Assembly: GCA_041390145.1 (NCBI GenBank)
Contig: JAWKQM010000022.1
Location: 1 to 17,597, forward strand
Length of the DNA: 17,597 bases
Origin: Gemmatimonadales bacterium
Lineage (GTDB): Bacteria; Gemmatimonadota; Gemmatimonadetes; Gemmatimonadales; GWC2-71-9
Direction: 5' to 3'
Part shown: piece after piece, positions 8,212-14,464 of the stretch
Numbering within the stretch: position 1 is the first letter of the stretch
Layout of the letters: every line of letters begins with the position of its first letter
Position numbers and translations under genes: made by a program
The notes under the pieces: generated by a model
Told to the model about the DNA's origin: nothing
The model's input: the letters and a program-made list of their open reading frames with translations, nothing else
Databases searched by the model: none

Positions 8212-10428
8212 TCACTGCCCGCGGAAGTCGCGGACCGTGGTGGCGAGCTTGGTGCCCCGCCAGCTGCTGATACCGGCCGGATCGATGCGAATGCTGATCC
8301 GGATGCCGGCGATGACGGCCTGGTCGCCAACACTGAGCCACGATGCCAGTTCGGGCAACGCCTGCACCAGCTCGAAATACGCCGGGCTGAACGGCTTCAC
8401 CGCCACGACGGGACTCTCCGGCTTGTACGTCATGTCGGTCCAGGTGCCGTCGCGGTCCACGAAGATCCGGCCGGCGATCCGGCGTGAGTCCGCGCGGACG
8501 CCGCCCACCGCGGGTGGCGTGCGGGCAAGCCGTTCATCGGCCGCGGCATCGGCGGCCGCGAGCGTCTTGACCTCCGCCTCGCGCGAGCTCGCCTCGGCCC
8601 TGTTGAACGCCGCCTGGCCAGTCATCCGCTTGGCCGCGTCGCGCCCGCCACGGAGTTCCGGGGCCACTTCCGGCGGCACCACGGCGCCGGGTTCGAGCAC
8701 GAGATACGAGGTGTACTCGGTCAGGAGTCCATAGCGCAATCCGAGCTGGCGGATTTCCTCGATGATGGCAGGCGATGCGCCTTCGAGCCGGGCCGTCCGT
8801 GTGAGCTCCCCGATCTTCCGGGAGGCCCAGAGCGGTGGAACGAACGCGTTGTCGGGCTGGCGGCTGGTGAAGCGGGCGGTGGCGGTGAACCGCTCGCGCC
8901 GGCCGTTCCGCTGCCCCTCGATGACCACGTTACCGCTGCCGGTCCCGCGGTACCGCCCGAAGACGACCAATTCCTCGCCATAGAAGAGATCGGGCAGTTG
9001 GGCCGGCTGGGACTCCAGCAGCGTGACCGGAGCACTCACGATGCGGAGGTTGGTCAGCGCCGGATGCCGAATCCGTCCCAGCAAGGTGCCCACCGCCACC
9101 TCGACGTCGGCGTTTGGGGCCACGTACGTTGCGCTGCCACGCCCTTCCTTGGCCAGCATGTCGAGGAGGAAGGTGTTGACGTCGGTCCCGACGCCGACAG
9201 TAAAGATGCGGGATCCTCCGATCCGGCTGCCAGCCGCGGAGGCGATCTGCTCCGGCTGGGTCTGACCGACGGACGGGAGGCCGTCGGTCATGAAGACCAC
9301 CAGCGAAACGCGCTCTGCGTTCCGTGACCCGCCGAGGGCGACGTCGAGCGCCCCCTCGATGTTGGTGCCGCCTCCGGCGGAGAGGCTGGCCACGAAGTCT
9401 TGCGCACTGGTCACGTTGGCGCGGGTGGCGGGGGTGAGGCCGGTGCGGAATTCGGTCACCCCGGACGAAAAGGCGATGAGGCGGAACCGATCCCGCGCGC
9501 CGAGGGCGCCGAGCGCCTGCGTGAGGGCGGCTTTGGCCTGTTCGAGCTTGGTGCCGGACATCGACCCCGATACGTCGACCACCAGGGTCAGGTCGCGGGG
9601 CAGGGCCTCGCTGGTGGCGGCGTCCGGTGGGGCCAGCAGGAGCATGTAGTAGCCGTCTTCACCAGCGGAGGCGTGCGTCAGGACGCTGGCGCCGACCAGC
9701 CCGCGACGGAGCGGGAAGAGCAGGTCGAGATCCCCCGACGCGGTGCCGGGCACGGTGACCACGAGCCGGCCGCCAGTGCGTCGGGATGTCACGTTGTGGG
9801 TCGGCGAATAGGGCGTGCCGAAGGTCGCCTCGCCGGGCGCGGTCACGGACATGGAGAAGAGGTCCTGCGGAGTGCCCTCATCCCCCTGACTGCGCGACGT
9901 GGTGCGCGGACCGATCGCGTAGCGCAGGCGCAGGGCGTCGCCATCGCGGCCGAGCACCTGGGTGTAGCGGAGGACGATTTTTCGGGTTTCGCCTGGTTGA
10001 ATCGGGAAGATCTGCGCGCGGATCAGTCCATGGCCGGCATAGGTGAGCAGCGCCGGATCCCGCTGGCGCCGCACGATCTCTTCGTACACCGACCGGGCCT
10101 GGTCGGCCGTCTGCATTTCTCCCTGCAGTTCCTGGTCGCCCATCCAGAGGGAGTAGCCGGTAAAGACGGCCTCGCCGGGCAGCGGATAGAGGTAGGTGCC
10201 TTCGGCGATGCCGCTTCCGGTGTTGCGGAAGCGCTCCTCCACTTCGACGCGGGCGATCCGGCCGTCGAGGGTGATGCGGACATTGCTCTGGGTGCGGATG
10301 ACGGGCCCGCCGATCGGGGCGGGCCGAATGGACACAGGACGGGCTACGACCTCGACCCAGCCCTGAGCACCGGCCGGGGAGGCCGCGCTGGCGACGAGCA
10401 CCAGCGCGAGAGGGAATCGACGACGCAT
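8212..10428 (-). CDS. Secreted VIT + von Willebrand factor A domain protein
   Basis: A 738-aa protein with a signal peptide (MRRRFPLALVLVASAASPAGA, cleavage about 21/22). A VIT (vault/inter-alpha-trypsin) domain follows at about 40-165, with E-E-R-F-x-N, YLYPLPGEAVFTGY, Y-E-E-I-V-R-R-Q-R-D-P-A-L-L and I-F-P-I-Q-P-G-E-T. A vWA domain at about 278-450 has a complete MIDAS metal site: DVSGS (285-289), T355 in GGGTNIEG and TDG (381-383). The C-terminal ~280 residues are unassigned; no transmembrane anchor, sorting motif or lipobox is seen, so the protein is probably periplasmic or released. ATG 10428 has AGGAGA at the right distance and decides the start; the frame open to 10686 overlaps the divergent DMT gene. 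It lies upstream of the sigma/anti-sigma pair on the same strand and may be a partner or target. Function is likely metal-dependent protein binding. Confidence 0.9.
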   Translation of the reverse strand: MRRRFPLALVLVASAASPAGAQGWVEVVARPVSIRPAPIGGPVIRTQSNVRITLDGRIARVEVEERFRNTGSGIAEGTYLYPLPGEAVFTGYSLWMGDQELQGEMQTADQARSVYEEIVRRQRDPALLTYAGHGLIRAQIFPIQPGETRKIVLRYTQVLGRDGDALRLRYAIGPRTTSRSQGDEGTPQDLFSMSVTAPGEATFGTPYSPTHNVTSRRTGGRLVVTVPGTASGDLDLLFPLRRGLVGASVLTHASAGEDGYYMLLLAPPDAATSEALPRDLTLVVDVSGSMSGTKLEQAKAALTQALGALGARDRFRLIAFSSGVTEFRTGLTPATRANVTSAQDFVASLSAGGGTNIEGALDVALGGSRNAERVSLVVFMTDGLPSVGQTQPEQIASAAGSRIGGSRIFTVGVGTDVNTFLLDMLAKEGRGSATYVAPNADVEVAVGTLLGRIRHPALTNLRIVSAPVTLLESQPAQLPDLFYGEELVVFGRYRGTGSGNVVIEGQRNGRRERFTATARFTSRQPDNAFVPPLWASRKIGELTRTARLEGASPAIIEEIRQLGLRYGLLTEYTSYLVLEPGAVVPPEVAPELRGGRDAAKRMTGQAAFNRAEASSREAEVKTLAAADAAADERLARTPPAVGGVRADSRRIAGRIFVDRDGTWTDMTYKPESPVVAVKPFSPAYFELVQALPELASWLSVGDQAVIAGIRISIRIDPAGISSWRGTKLATTVRDFRGQ

Positions 10429-10513
10429 GACTGTCTCCTGGTTTGAGGCAGCCGGGAGATGCGTCTGGCCCAATAACTTGCACGGCCCCCCAATACGGCC
10501 GCATTCTTCGCCC

Positions 10514-11392
10514 ATGATTCCCACCCAACGGGCCCGTCTCCAGCTGGTGATCGCGGCCGTGCTGTTCTCGACCGGTGGGGCGGTCATCAAGGCCACGGCC
10601 ATGACCAGCTGGCAGGTGGCGTGCCTCCGTTCCGGCATCGCGGCGGTGGCGCTGGCCATGCTGCTCCCCGGCGCGATGCGCAGCATTCGGCCGCGAACCT
10701 TCCTGGTGTCGCTTGCCTATGCCGCCACGCTGGTGCTCTTCGTGAAGGCGAACAAGCTCACCACGTCGGCGAATACGATCTTCCTGCAGGCGACCGGGCC
10801 GCTCTACATCCTCCTCCTGGCCCCCTGGCTGCTGAAGGAGAAGATCCGGCTCCCGGACGTCGGGTTCATGGCCGTCGTCGCCGTCGGCCTGATGCTGTTC
10901 TTTACCGGGACGGACGTGCCGGTCCGAACCGCGCCCGCGCCGTTCCAGGGCAATGTCCTGGCCGCGTTGTCCGGCTTCACCTGGGCGCTGACGCTGATGG
11001 GGCTGCGCTGGATGGGGGCCGATGAGTCGGGGGGATCGCCGGCGGGGGCGGTGGTGCTGGGCAACGGCTTCGCGTTCCTGGCCACGCTTCCAATGTCGCT
11101 TCCATTCAGCGGCATCGGCGCCGGGGACTGGGTCGCCATTGTCTACCTCGGAGTCTTCCAGATCGCCCTCGCCTATGCCTTCGTCACGCGGGCCGTAGGG
11201 AAACTCCCCGCACTCGAGATTTCCATCATCCTCCTGGTGGAACCGGTGCTCAACCCCGTCTGGTCCTGGCTGGTCCATGGGGAGCGGCCCGGCTCGTGGG
11301 CGCTGGCAGGTGGCGCGTTGATCCTCGGGGCCACCGGACTCCGCTCCATTCTGGCCAGTCGTGCATCTGGCCGGGTCGCCGCGCGTGCCTGA
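10514..11392 (+). CDS. EamA/DMT-superfamily inner-membrane transporter
   Basis: A 292-aa protein with about ten hydrophobic helices arranged as two EamA repeats. The first repeat opens with LQLVIAAVLFSTGGAVIKA and the second with GNVLAALSGFTWALTLMGLR. The second ends in the conserved A-x-x-P-A-L-E-I-S-x-x-x-L-x-E-P-V-L-x-P-x-W motif near residue 235-255. Family members export or import small metabolites such as amino acids, purines or sugars; the substrate is not deducible. ATG 10514 is chosen because the first helix starts right after it; the frame is open upstream to 10427 into the divergent vWA gene. No strong Shine-Dalgarno is visible. The next gene starts 16 bases after its stop, so the two are probably one operon. 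Confidence 0.9.
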   Translation: MIPTQRARLQLVIAAVLFSTGGAVIKATAMTSWQVACLRSGIAAVALAMLLPGAMRSIRPRTFLVSLAYAATLVLFVKANKLTTSANTIFLQATGPLYILLLAPWLLKEKIRLPDVGFMAVVAVGLMLFFTGTDVPVRTAPAPFQGNVLAALSGFTWALTLMGLRWMGADESGGSPAGAVVLGNGFAFLATLPMSLPFSGIGAGDWVAIVYLGVFQIALAYAFVTRAVGKLPALEISIILLVEPVLNPVWSWLVHGERPGSWALAGGALILGATGLRSILASRASGRVAARA

Positions 11393-11408
11393 GGCGCCGC
11401 GTGTCCTG

Positions 11409-12041
11409 ATGGCGTTGCTCGAGACAGTGCGCGTCCGAGATGGACGGGTGCCGCTCTGGTCGCTCCACGAGGCGCGAGCCCGGCGGAGCGCCGCGGCACT
11501 CGGCTACTCCATTCCGGCGGAACTCGTGCCTCCCTCGGGCGGGCCCGACCGGATCTGCCGGATTGCCTACGCCAGCCGAGAGCGGGTCCTGGTCACGACC
11601 CGGCAACTCGAGGAGCCGAAGGGGCTGCGACTCCGCACGGCCCTGCTGCCTCATCGCGGCTACCGGCACAAGACGACCGATCGGGAATGGCTGGACGTGG
11701 CGCGGCTCGATGCCGCGGCGCGCGGCGGGGATGACGTCCTCTTTCTTTCGGAGGAGGGATTCGTTGCCGAGTCCTCGATCTGGAGTCTCTTCTGGTGGGA
11801 TCAGGGTGTGCTGACCGCACCGCCGCTCGATCTCGGAATCCTGCCGGGCGTGGCCCGCGCCCGGCTCGCCGAGGTGGCGGGCGGGCTGCAGGAGGGTTCT
11901 CTTCCGGGGGCGCAGCTGTCGGCGCACGGCGGGTTTGCCGCCAACGCGGCGCGGGGGATCGTCCCCTTGGTGGAAGTCGATGGGATTCAAGTGGTTCCCA
12001 ACGAGGCGACGGCGCTGCTGGCCGAGGAGTTCTGGCCTTGA
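11409..12041 (+). CDS. Short class IV PLP-dependent enzyme (aminodeoxychorismate lyase / branched-chain aminotransferase-like)
   Basis: A 210-aa member of fold-type IV PLP enzymes. Motifs seen: LLETVRVRDGRVPLWSLHEAR (3-23, core ETVRVRDG and the H-x-x-R), the Schiff-base lysine K88 in YRHKTTDREWLD, E121 in GFVAESSIWSLFW and the phosphate-binding turn LGILPGVARARL (143-153). It lacks the N-terminal ~60 residues of the usual 270-290-aa lyases and matches a shorter branch in which the ET-x-x-x-x-x-G segment is at the very start. Pathways for this class include p-aminobenzoate (PabC) or amino-acid transamination; no pabA/B is in view. ATG 11409 has GAGG 14 bases upstream, which is far; GTG 11385, overlapping the DMT stop, or GTG 11361 are alternatives. 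Its stop codon lies inside the -35 of the tRNA promoter. Confidence 0.8.
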   Translation: MALLETVRVRDGRVPLWSLHEARARRSAAALGYSIPAELVPPSGGPDRICRIAYASRERVLVTTRQLEEPKGLRLRTALLPHRGYRHKTTDREWLDVARLDAAARGGDDVLFLSEEGFVAESSIWSLFWWDQGVLTAPPLDLGILPGVARARLAEVAGGLQEGSLPGAQLSAHGGFAANAARGIVPLVEVDGIQVVPNEATALLAEEFWP

Positions 12042-12066
12042 CCGGGGGGAGGTCTGCCAATATTTT
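12038..12066 (+). promoter_or_regulatory. tRNA-cluster promoter, near-consensus sigma-70 type
   Basis: TTGACC (12038-12043) and TATTTT (12061-12066) are separated by exactly 17 bases. The expected start, about 12073, is 25 bases before tRNA-His. The -35 overlaps the TGA of the class IV enzyme gene (12039-12041). The GC-rich bases after the -10 are what is often seen for stringently controlled stable-RNA promoters. Confidence 0.75.
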
Positions 12067-12097
12067 CTCCGGGCTAGGCAGGGCCCTCGGTCCTCGT

Positions 12098-12172
12098 GGT
12101 GGTTGTAGCTCAATCGGTTAGAGCGCCGGATTGTGGTTCCGGAGGTTGCGGGTTCGATCCCCGTCAGCCACC
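12098..12172 (+). tRNA. tRNA-His (GTG)
   Basis: Complete cloverleaf. Acceptor GTGGTTG (12099-12105) pairs with CAGCCAC (12165-12171). The extra G at -1 (12098) faces discriminator C 12172, the identity element of tRNA-His. The anticodon stem CCGGA/TCCGG encloses TTGTGGT with anticodon GTG at 12133-12135. The T arm is GCGGG TTCGATC CCCGT. No CCA is encoded. Confidence 0.97.
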
Positions 12173-12206
12173 CTGCCCGCGACGCCCGACGGAACAGCGT
12201 CGGCAG

Positions 12207-12279
12207 AGGTCCGTAGCTCAATTGGTAGAGCACCGGTCTCCAAAACCGGGGGTTGCAGGTTCGATTCCTGCCGGGCCTG
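12207..12279 (+). tRNA. tRNA-Trp (CCA)
   Basis: Acceptor AGGTCCG (12207-12213) pairs with CGGGCCT (12272-12278), discriminator G. The anticodon stem CCGGT/ACCGG encloses CTCCAAA with anticodon CCA at 12240-12242. The T arm is GCAGG TTCGATT CCTGC. No 3' CCA is encoded. Confidence 0.97.
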
Positions 12280-12293
12280 TCGGGACACAACAC

Positions 12294-12366
<73 letters not shown>

Positions 12367-12391
12367 TGGACGGCACCATCGGGTGGGCCTC

Positions 12392-12463
12392 GGCCCCATC
12401 GTCTATCGGTTAGGACGCGACCCTTTCAAGGTCGAGAGACGGGTTCGACTCCCGTTGGGGCTA
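12392..12463 (+). tRNA. tRNA-Glu (TTC)
   Basis: Acceptor GGCCCCA (12392-12398) pairs with TGGGGCT (12456-12462), again with a G1-U72 end pair. The anticodon stem CGACC/GGTCG encloses CTTTCAA, anticodon TTC. The T arm is ACGGG TTCGACT CCCGT. It is the second glutamate tRNA in a row and shares the D arm type (GTCTA...TAGGAC) with its neighbour, suggesting old duplication. Confidence 0.95.
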
Positions 12464-12471
12464 TGCACCAC

Positions 12472-12544
12472 GCGCCGCTAGCTCAATTGGCAGAGCAAGT
12501 GACTCTTAATCACTAGGTTGTAGGTTCGATTCCTACGCGGCGCA
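12472..12544 (+). tRNA. tRNA-Lys (CTT)
   Basis: Acceptor GCGCCGC (12472-12478) pairs perfectly with GCGGCGC (12537-12543), discriminator A. The anticodon stem AGTGA/TCACT encloses CTCTTAA, anticodon CTT. The T arm is GTAGG TTCGATT CCTAC. It is the last tRNA of the cluster, only eight bases after tRNA-Glu(TTC). Confidence 0.97.
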
Positions 12545-12547
12545 CTC

Positions 12548-12585
12548 CCCCATCCTGGCTTCGGCCGGGGTGGGGTTCGTCTTTC
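12548..12585 (+). terminator. Terminator of the tRNA cluster, UUCG tetraloop
   Basis: A 12-bp stem (12548-12559 with 12564-12575, including two G-U pairs) closed by a TTCG tetraloop, then a T-rich tail (TTCGTCTTT). It starts four bases after the tRNA-Lys discriminator base, as expected for the end of a tRNA operon. Confidence 0.8.
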
Positions 12586-12843
12586 GGGTAATCTTCGGGT
12601 CCTCTTGCGCTCGGCCATCCTCCGGCGCACGTTGGCGGGGAGGGATAGCCCCTTGCGGCTTCCCGTGTTAGTTTAACTCCGACCCCTCGTTCCCTCGGGT
12701 TCGCCGCTGGCCGCGGCAGGCCGCTTCGGGAACGGGTCCAGGATTTGTCACAATTCGGTGTCAGTGCACACCTTGATGAGCATCATCCGCTCGGGCGATT
12801 CCACAACGCCTCAGCCGAGTTTCACACCCCTCAGGAGCGTTTC
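12586..12843 (+). other. Upstream region of the first ompA-like gene
   Basis: No coding sequence or RNA gene is seen here. An inverted repeat pairs CGTTCCC (12688-12694) with GGGAACG (12728-12734) around a GC-rich core. A TTGTCA (12745-12750) sits at a position similar to the TTGACA before copy 2, but no matching -10 is clear. A leader hairpin can form between 12790-12797 and 12807-12819. Shine-Dalgarno CAGGAG lies just before the gene. The promoter probably lies between 12660 and 12775. Confidence 0.4.
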
Positions 12844-14253
12844 ATGATCCGTAAGCTCTCAGTTCTCTGCGCAGCGATCGCCTTGATGGCGACGGCACCT
12901 GCGCACGCCCAATCGAAAGGCACCTTCCTGGTTGACGTGGGAGTCGCCTTGCCCTGGTACCCCTCCTACATGGGCCTGAGCGACAAGGTCGGCCCCGGTG
13001 GTCGCCTTGGGTACATGATGTCCGACAAGCTCGGGTTCGAGGTGGACGCCTTCTTCCTCTCCACCGAGCCGTCGAGCGCCAGCTACACCGGCGTGAACAT
13101 CGACCAGACGATGGGGCACGCCCGCTTCACGTACAACGCTCCCATGGGCAAGGGTCTGGCCGCGATCTTCGGCCTCGGCTTCGCCTACAACAAGTGGGGC
13201 GGCGATGCCGGGACGTACTTCATGCGTGACAGCACCTCCTACGACAAGGACAGCGACTACGGCCCGGGCGGCCTCTTTGGGCTGCGGTTTGGCGCCGGTG
13301 GCAAGGTCAGCGCGCGCGTCGACCTGACCGCCGACTACATCCCCTCGCCGATCATGGCTGACAATCCCTATACCCAGAACCAGTTCTACTGGGGCATGGA
13401 CGCCATGCTGAGCATCGCGTTCGGTGGCAAGCCGGGCACGCCGAAGGATTCGGACAAGGACGGGGTGCCGGACAAGACGGACCTCTGCCCGAACACGCCG
13501 CTGGGGACCGCGGTGGACGCCAACGGCTGCCCCTACGGCGACGCCGACAAGGATGGCGTGACGGACAACCTCGACAAGTGCCCGAACACCCCGATGGGTG
13601 CGACGGTGGACGCGGCCGGCTGCCCATCGGACAGCGACAAGGACAGCGTGTATAACGGGATCGATCGGTGCCGAACACCCCGATGGGTGCGACGGTGGAC
13701 GCCAAGGGCTGCCCGGCGGACCAGGACAGCGACGGCGTGTACAACGGGATCGACCAGTGCCCCGACGCCTGCGACGCGGGTGGACGCCAAGGGCTGCCCG
13801 GTTGACTCGGACGGCGACGGCGTGCCGGACTACATGGACAAGTGCCCGAACACCCCGGCCGGCATCAAGGTGAACGCCGAGGGCTGCCCGATCCTGTTCG
13901 AACCCGGCAAGACGGCCGTGGTGCTGCCAGGTGTCAACTTCGCGAGCAACAGCGCGGTGCTCGACCCATCGTCCCAGGAGATCCTGGACAAGGTCGCGAA
14001 CTTCATGCAGTACAATCCGAGCGGGTACAAGCTCGAGGTGGCCGGCTACACCAGCAGCACCGGCAGCCCGCGCGCACAACATGCGGCTCTCGCGGCAGCG
14101 TGCGGAAGCCGTCGTGAAGTACCTCGAGAGCAAGGGTGTCCCGACTGGCATGCTGACGGCCAAGGGCTACGGTCCGGACTTCCCGTCGACACCAACGCGA
14201 CCGCGGCTGGTCGTGCGAACAACCGGCGGGTCGAGCTGAAGCAGATCAAGTAG
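12844..14253 (+). CDS. OmpA-like outer-membrane protein with TSP3 repeats, copy 1, frame-disturbed
   Basis: A continuous 469-codon reading frame: signal peptide (1-22, A-H-A|Q), eight-strand-type beta-barrel (about 23-197), TSP3 calcium-binding repeats (D-x-D-x-D-G and CPNTP/GCP pairs) and a C-terminal OmpA domain. Two stretches are scrambled relative to copies 2 and 3. From about 13671 a C is missing and the frame returns after a net 5-base loss at 13764-13780, replacing one TSP3 unit with an Arg/Thr-rich run. From an extra C at 14067-14069 until a missing A at 14185/14186, the helix carrying LSQQRA and the GYGPDFP segment are replaced. Repaired, it would be 471 aa and near-identical to copy 3 in this half. 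As given, the wall-binding region should not fold. ATG 12844 follows CAGGAG. It may be a real degenerate gene or a consensus error in a repeat. Confidence 0.8.
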   Translation: MIRKLSVLCAAIALMATAPAHAQSKGTFLVDVGVALPWYPSYMGLSDKVGPGGRLGYMMSDKLGFEVDAFFLSTEPSSASYTGVNIDQTMGHARFTYNAPMGKGLAAIFGLGFAYNKWGGDAGTYFMRDSTSYDKDSDYGPGGLFGLRFGAGGKVSARVDLTADYIPSPIMADNPYTQNQFYWGMDAMLSIAFGGKPGTPKDSDKDGVPDKTDLCPNTPLGTAVDANGCPYGDADKDGVTDNLDKCPNTPMGATVDAAGCPSDSDKDSVYNGIDRCRTPRWVRRWTPRAARRTRTATACTTGSTSAPTPATRVDAKGCPVDSDGDGVPDYMDKCPNTPAGIKVNAEGCPILFEPGKTAVVLPGVNFASNSAVLDPSSQEILDKVANFMQYNPSGYKLEVAGYTSSTGSPRAQHAALAAACGSRREVPREQGCPDWHADGQGLRSGLPVDTNATAAGRANNRRVELKQIK

Positions 14254-14276
14254 CCAGACCGCCAAGTACGTAGGAT

Positions 14277-14312
14277 ACGCGCCGGGATCTTATGATTCCG
14301 GCGCGTGTCTCC
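14277..14312 (+). terminator. Terminator hairpin after ompA copy 1, degraded T-tract
   Basis: A 13-bp stem, 14277-14289 with 14294-14306 (one G-T pair), loop TTAT. In copy 3 the same hairpin is followed by six Ts; here the tail is TCTCCCTCC, so termination should be weaker. Confidence 0.75.
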
Positions 14313-14374
14313 CTCCCTTTGATTAGCTTGGTTCGCGGTAGGTTGCTGCCGGATGATCACAGGTCGGGTGCCGT

Positions 14375-14404
14375 TTGACATTGGCACGGAACCGATTGTG
14401 CAAT
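14375..14404 (+). promoter_or_regulatory. Promoter of ompA copy 2
   Basis: A perfect -35 TTGACA (14375-14380) is followed after 18 bases by TGCAAT (14399-14404, four of six consensus bases). The start would be near 14411, giving a leader of about 55 bases with Shine-Dalgarno GAGGA before the ATG at 14465. The same element recurs at 17525-17554. Confidence 0.6.
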
Positions 14405-14413
14405 AGTGATTTA

Positions 14414-14442
14414 GGCCAATTGGCCTCGCTCCGGCCGAGGCC
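14414..14442 (+). promoter_or_regulatory. 5' leader palindrome and hairpin of ompA copy 2
   Basis: GGCCAATTGGCC (14414-14425) is a perfect 12-base palindrome. It overlaps an alternative stem, GGCCTCG (14422-14428) with CGAGGCC (14436-14442). Both lie between the predicted transcription start and the Shine-Dalgarno, and the two folds are mutually exclusive. A role in mRNA stability, or as a target of a regulator, is possible. Confidence 0.4.
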
Positions 14443-14464
14443 CACACCCTCTGAGGAACGTTTC

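Larger units (their letters stand above)
13394..14447 (+). repeat. Long direct repeat, upstream copy (3' half of ompA copy 1 plus spacer)
   Basis: This block matches 16531-17597 closely. The last ~450 coding bases differ by a handful of single bases and indels. The spacer 14254-14447 is identical to 17400-17597 apart from the T-tract at the terminator. The total length difference of 13 bases is explained by a 3-base insertion in copy 3, net 6 bases lost in copy 1 and 4 bases in the T-tract. Confidence 0.9.

Noticed and set aside
7113..8270. 385-codon plus-strand open frame opposite the sigma/anti-sigma genes
   Set aside because: No motif, Ser/Arg-rich, and fully antisense to two genes with clear domains.
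9878..11278. 466-codon open frame on the minus strand spanning the vWA start and the transporter
   Set aside because: It crosses two divergent, well-supported genes, has low-complexity His/Arg/Gly composition and no recognisable domain.
12688..12734. GC-rich inverted repeat considered as an origin or att site
   Set aside because: The arms are only 7 bases, there are no iterons or DnaA-box-like repeats, and no integrase is present.
12859..14163. Long minus-strand open frames opposite the ompA genes (also 14693-15928 and 16056-17411)
   Set aside because: They recur because the TSP3 DNA recurs; the sequence is a Val/Arg/His-rich mirror of the repeats, not a gene family.
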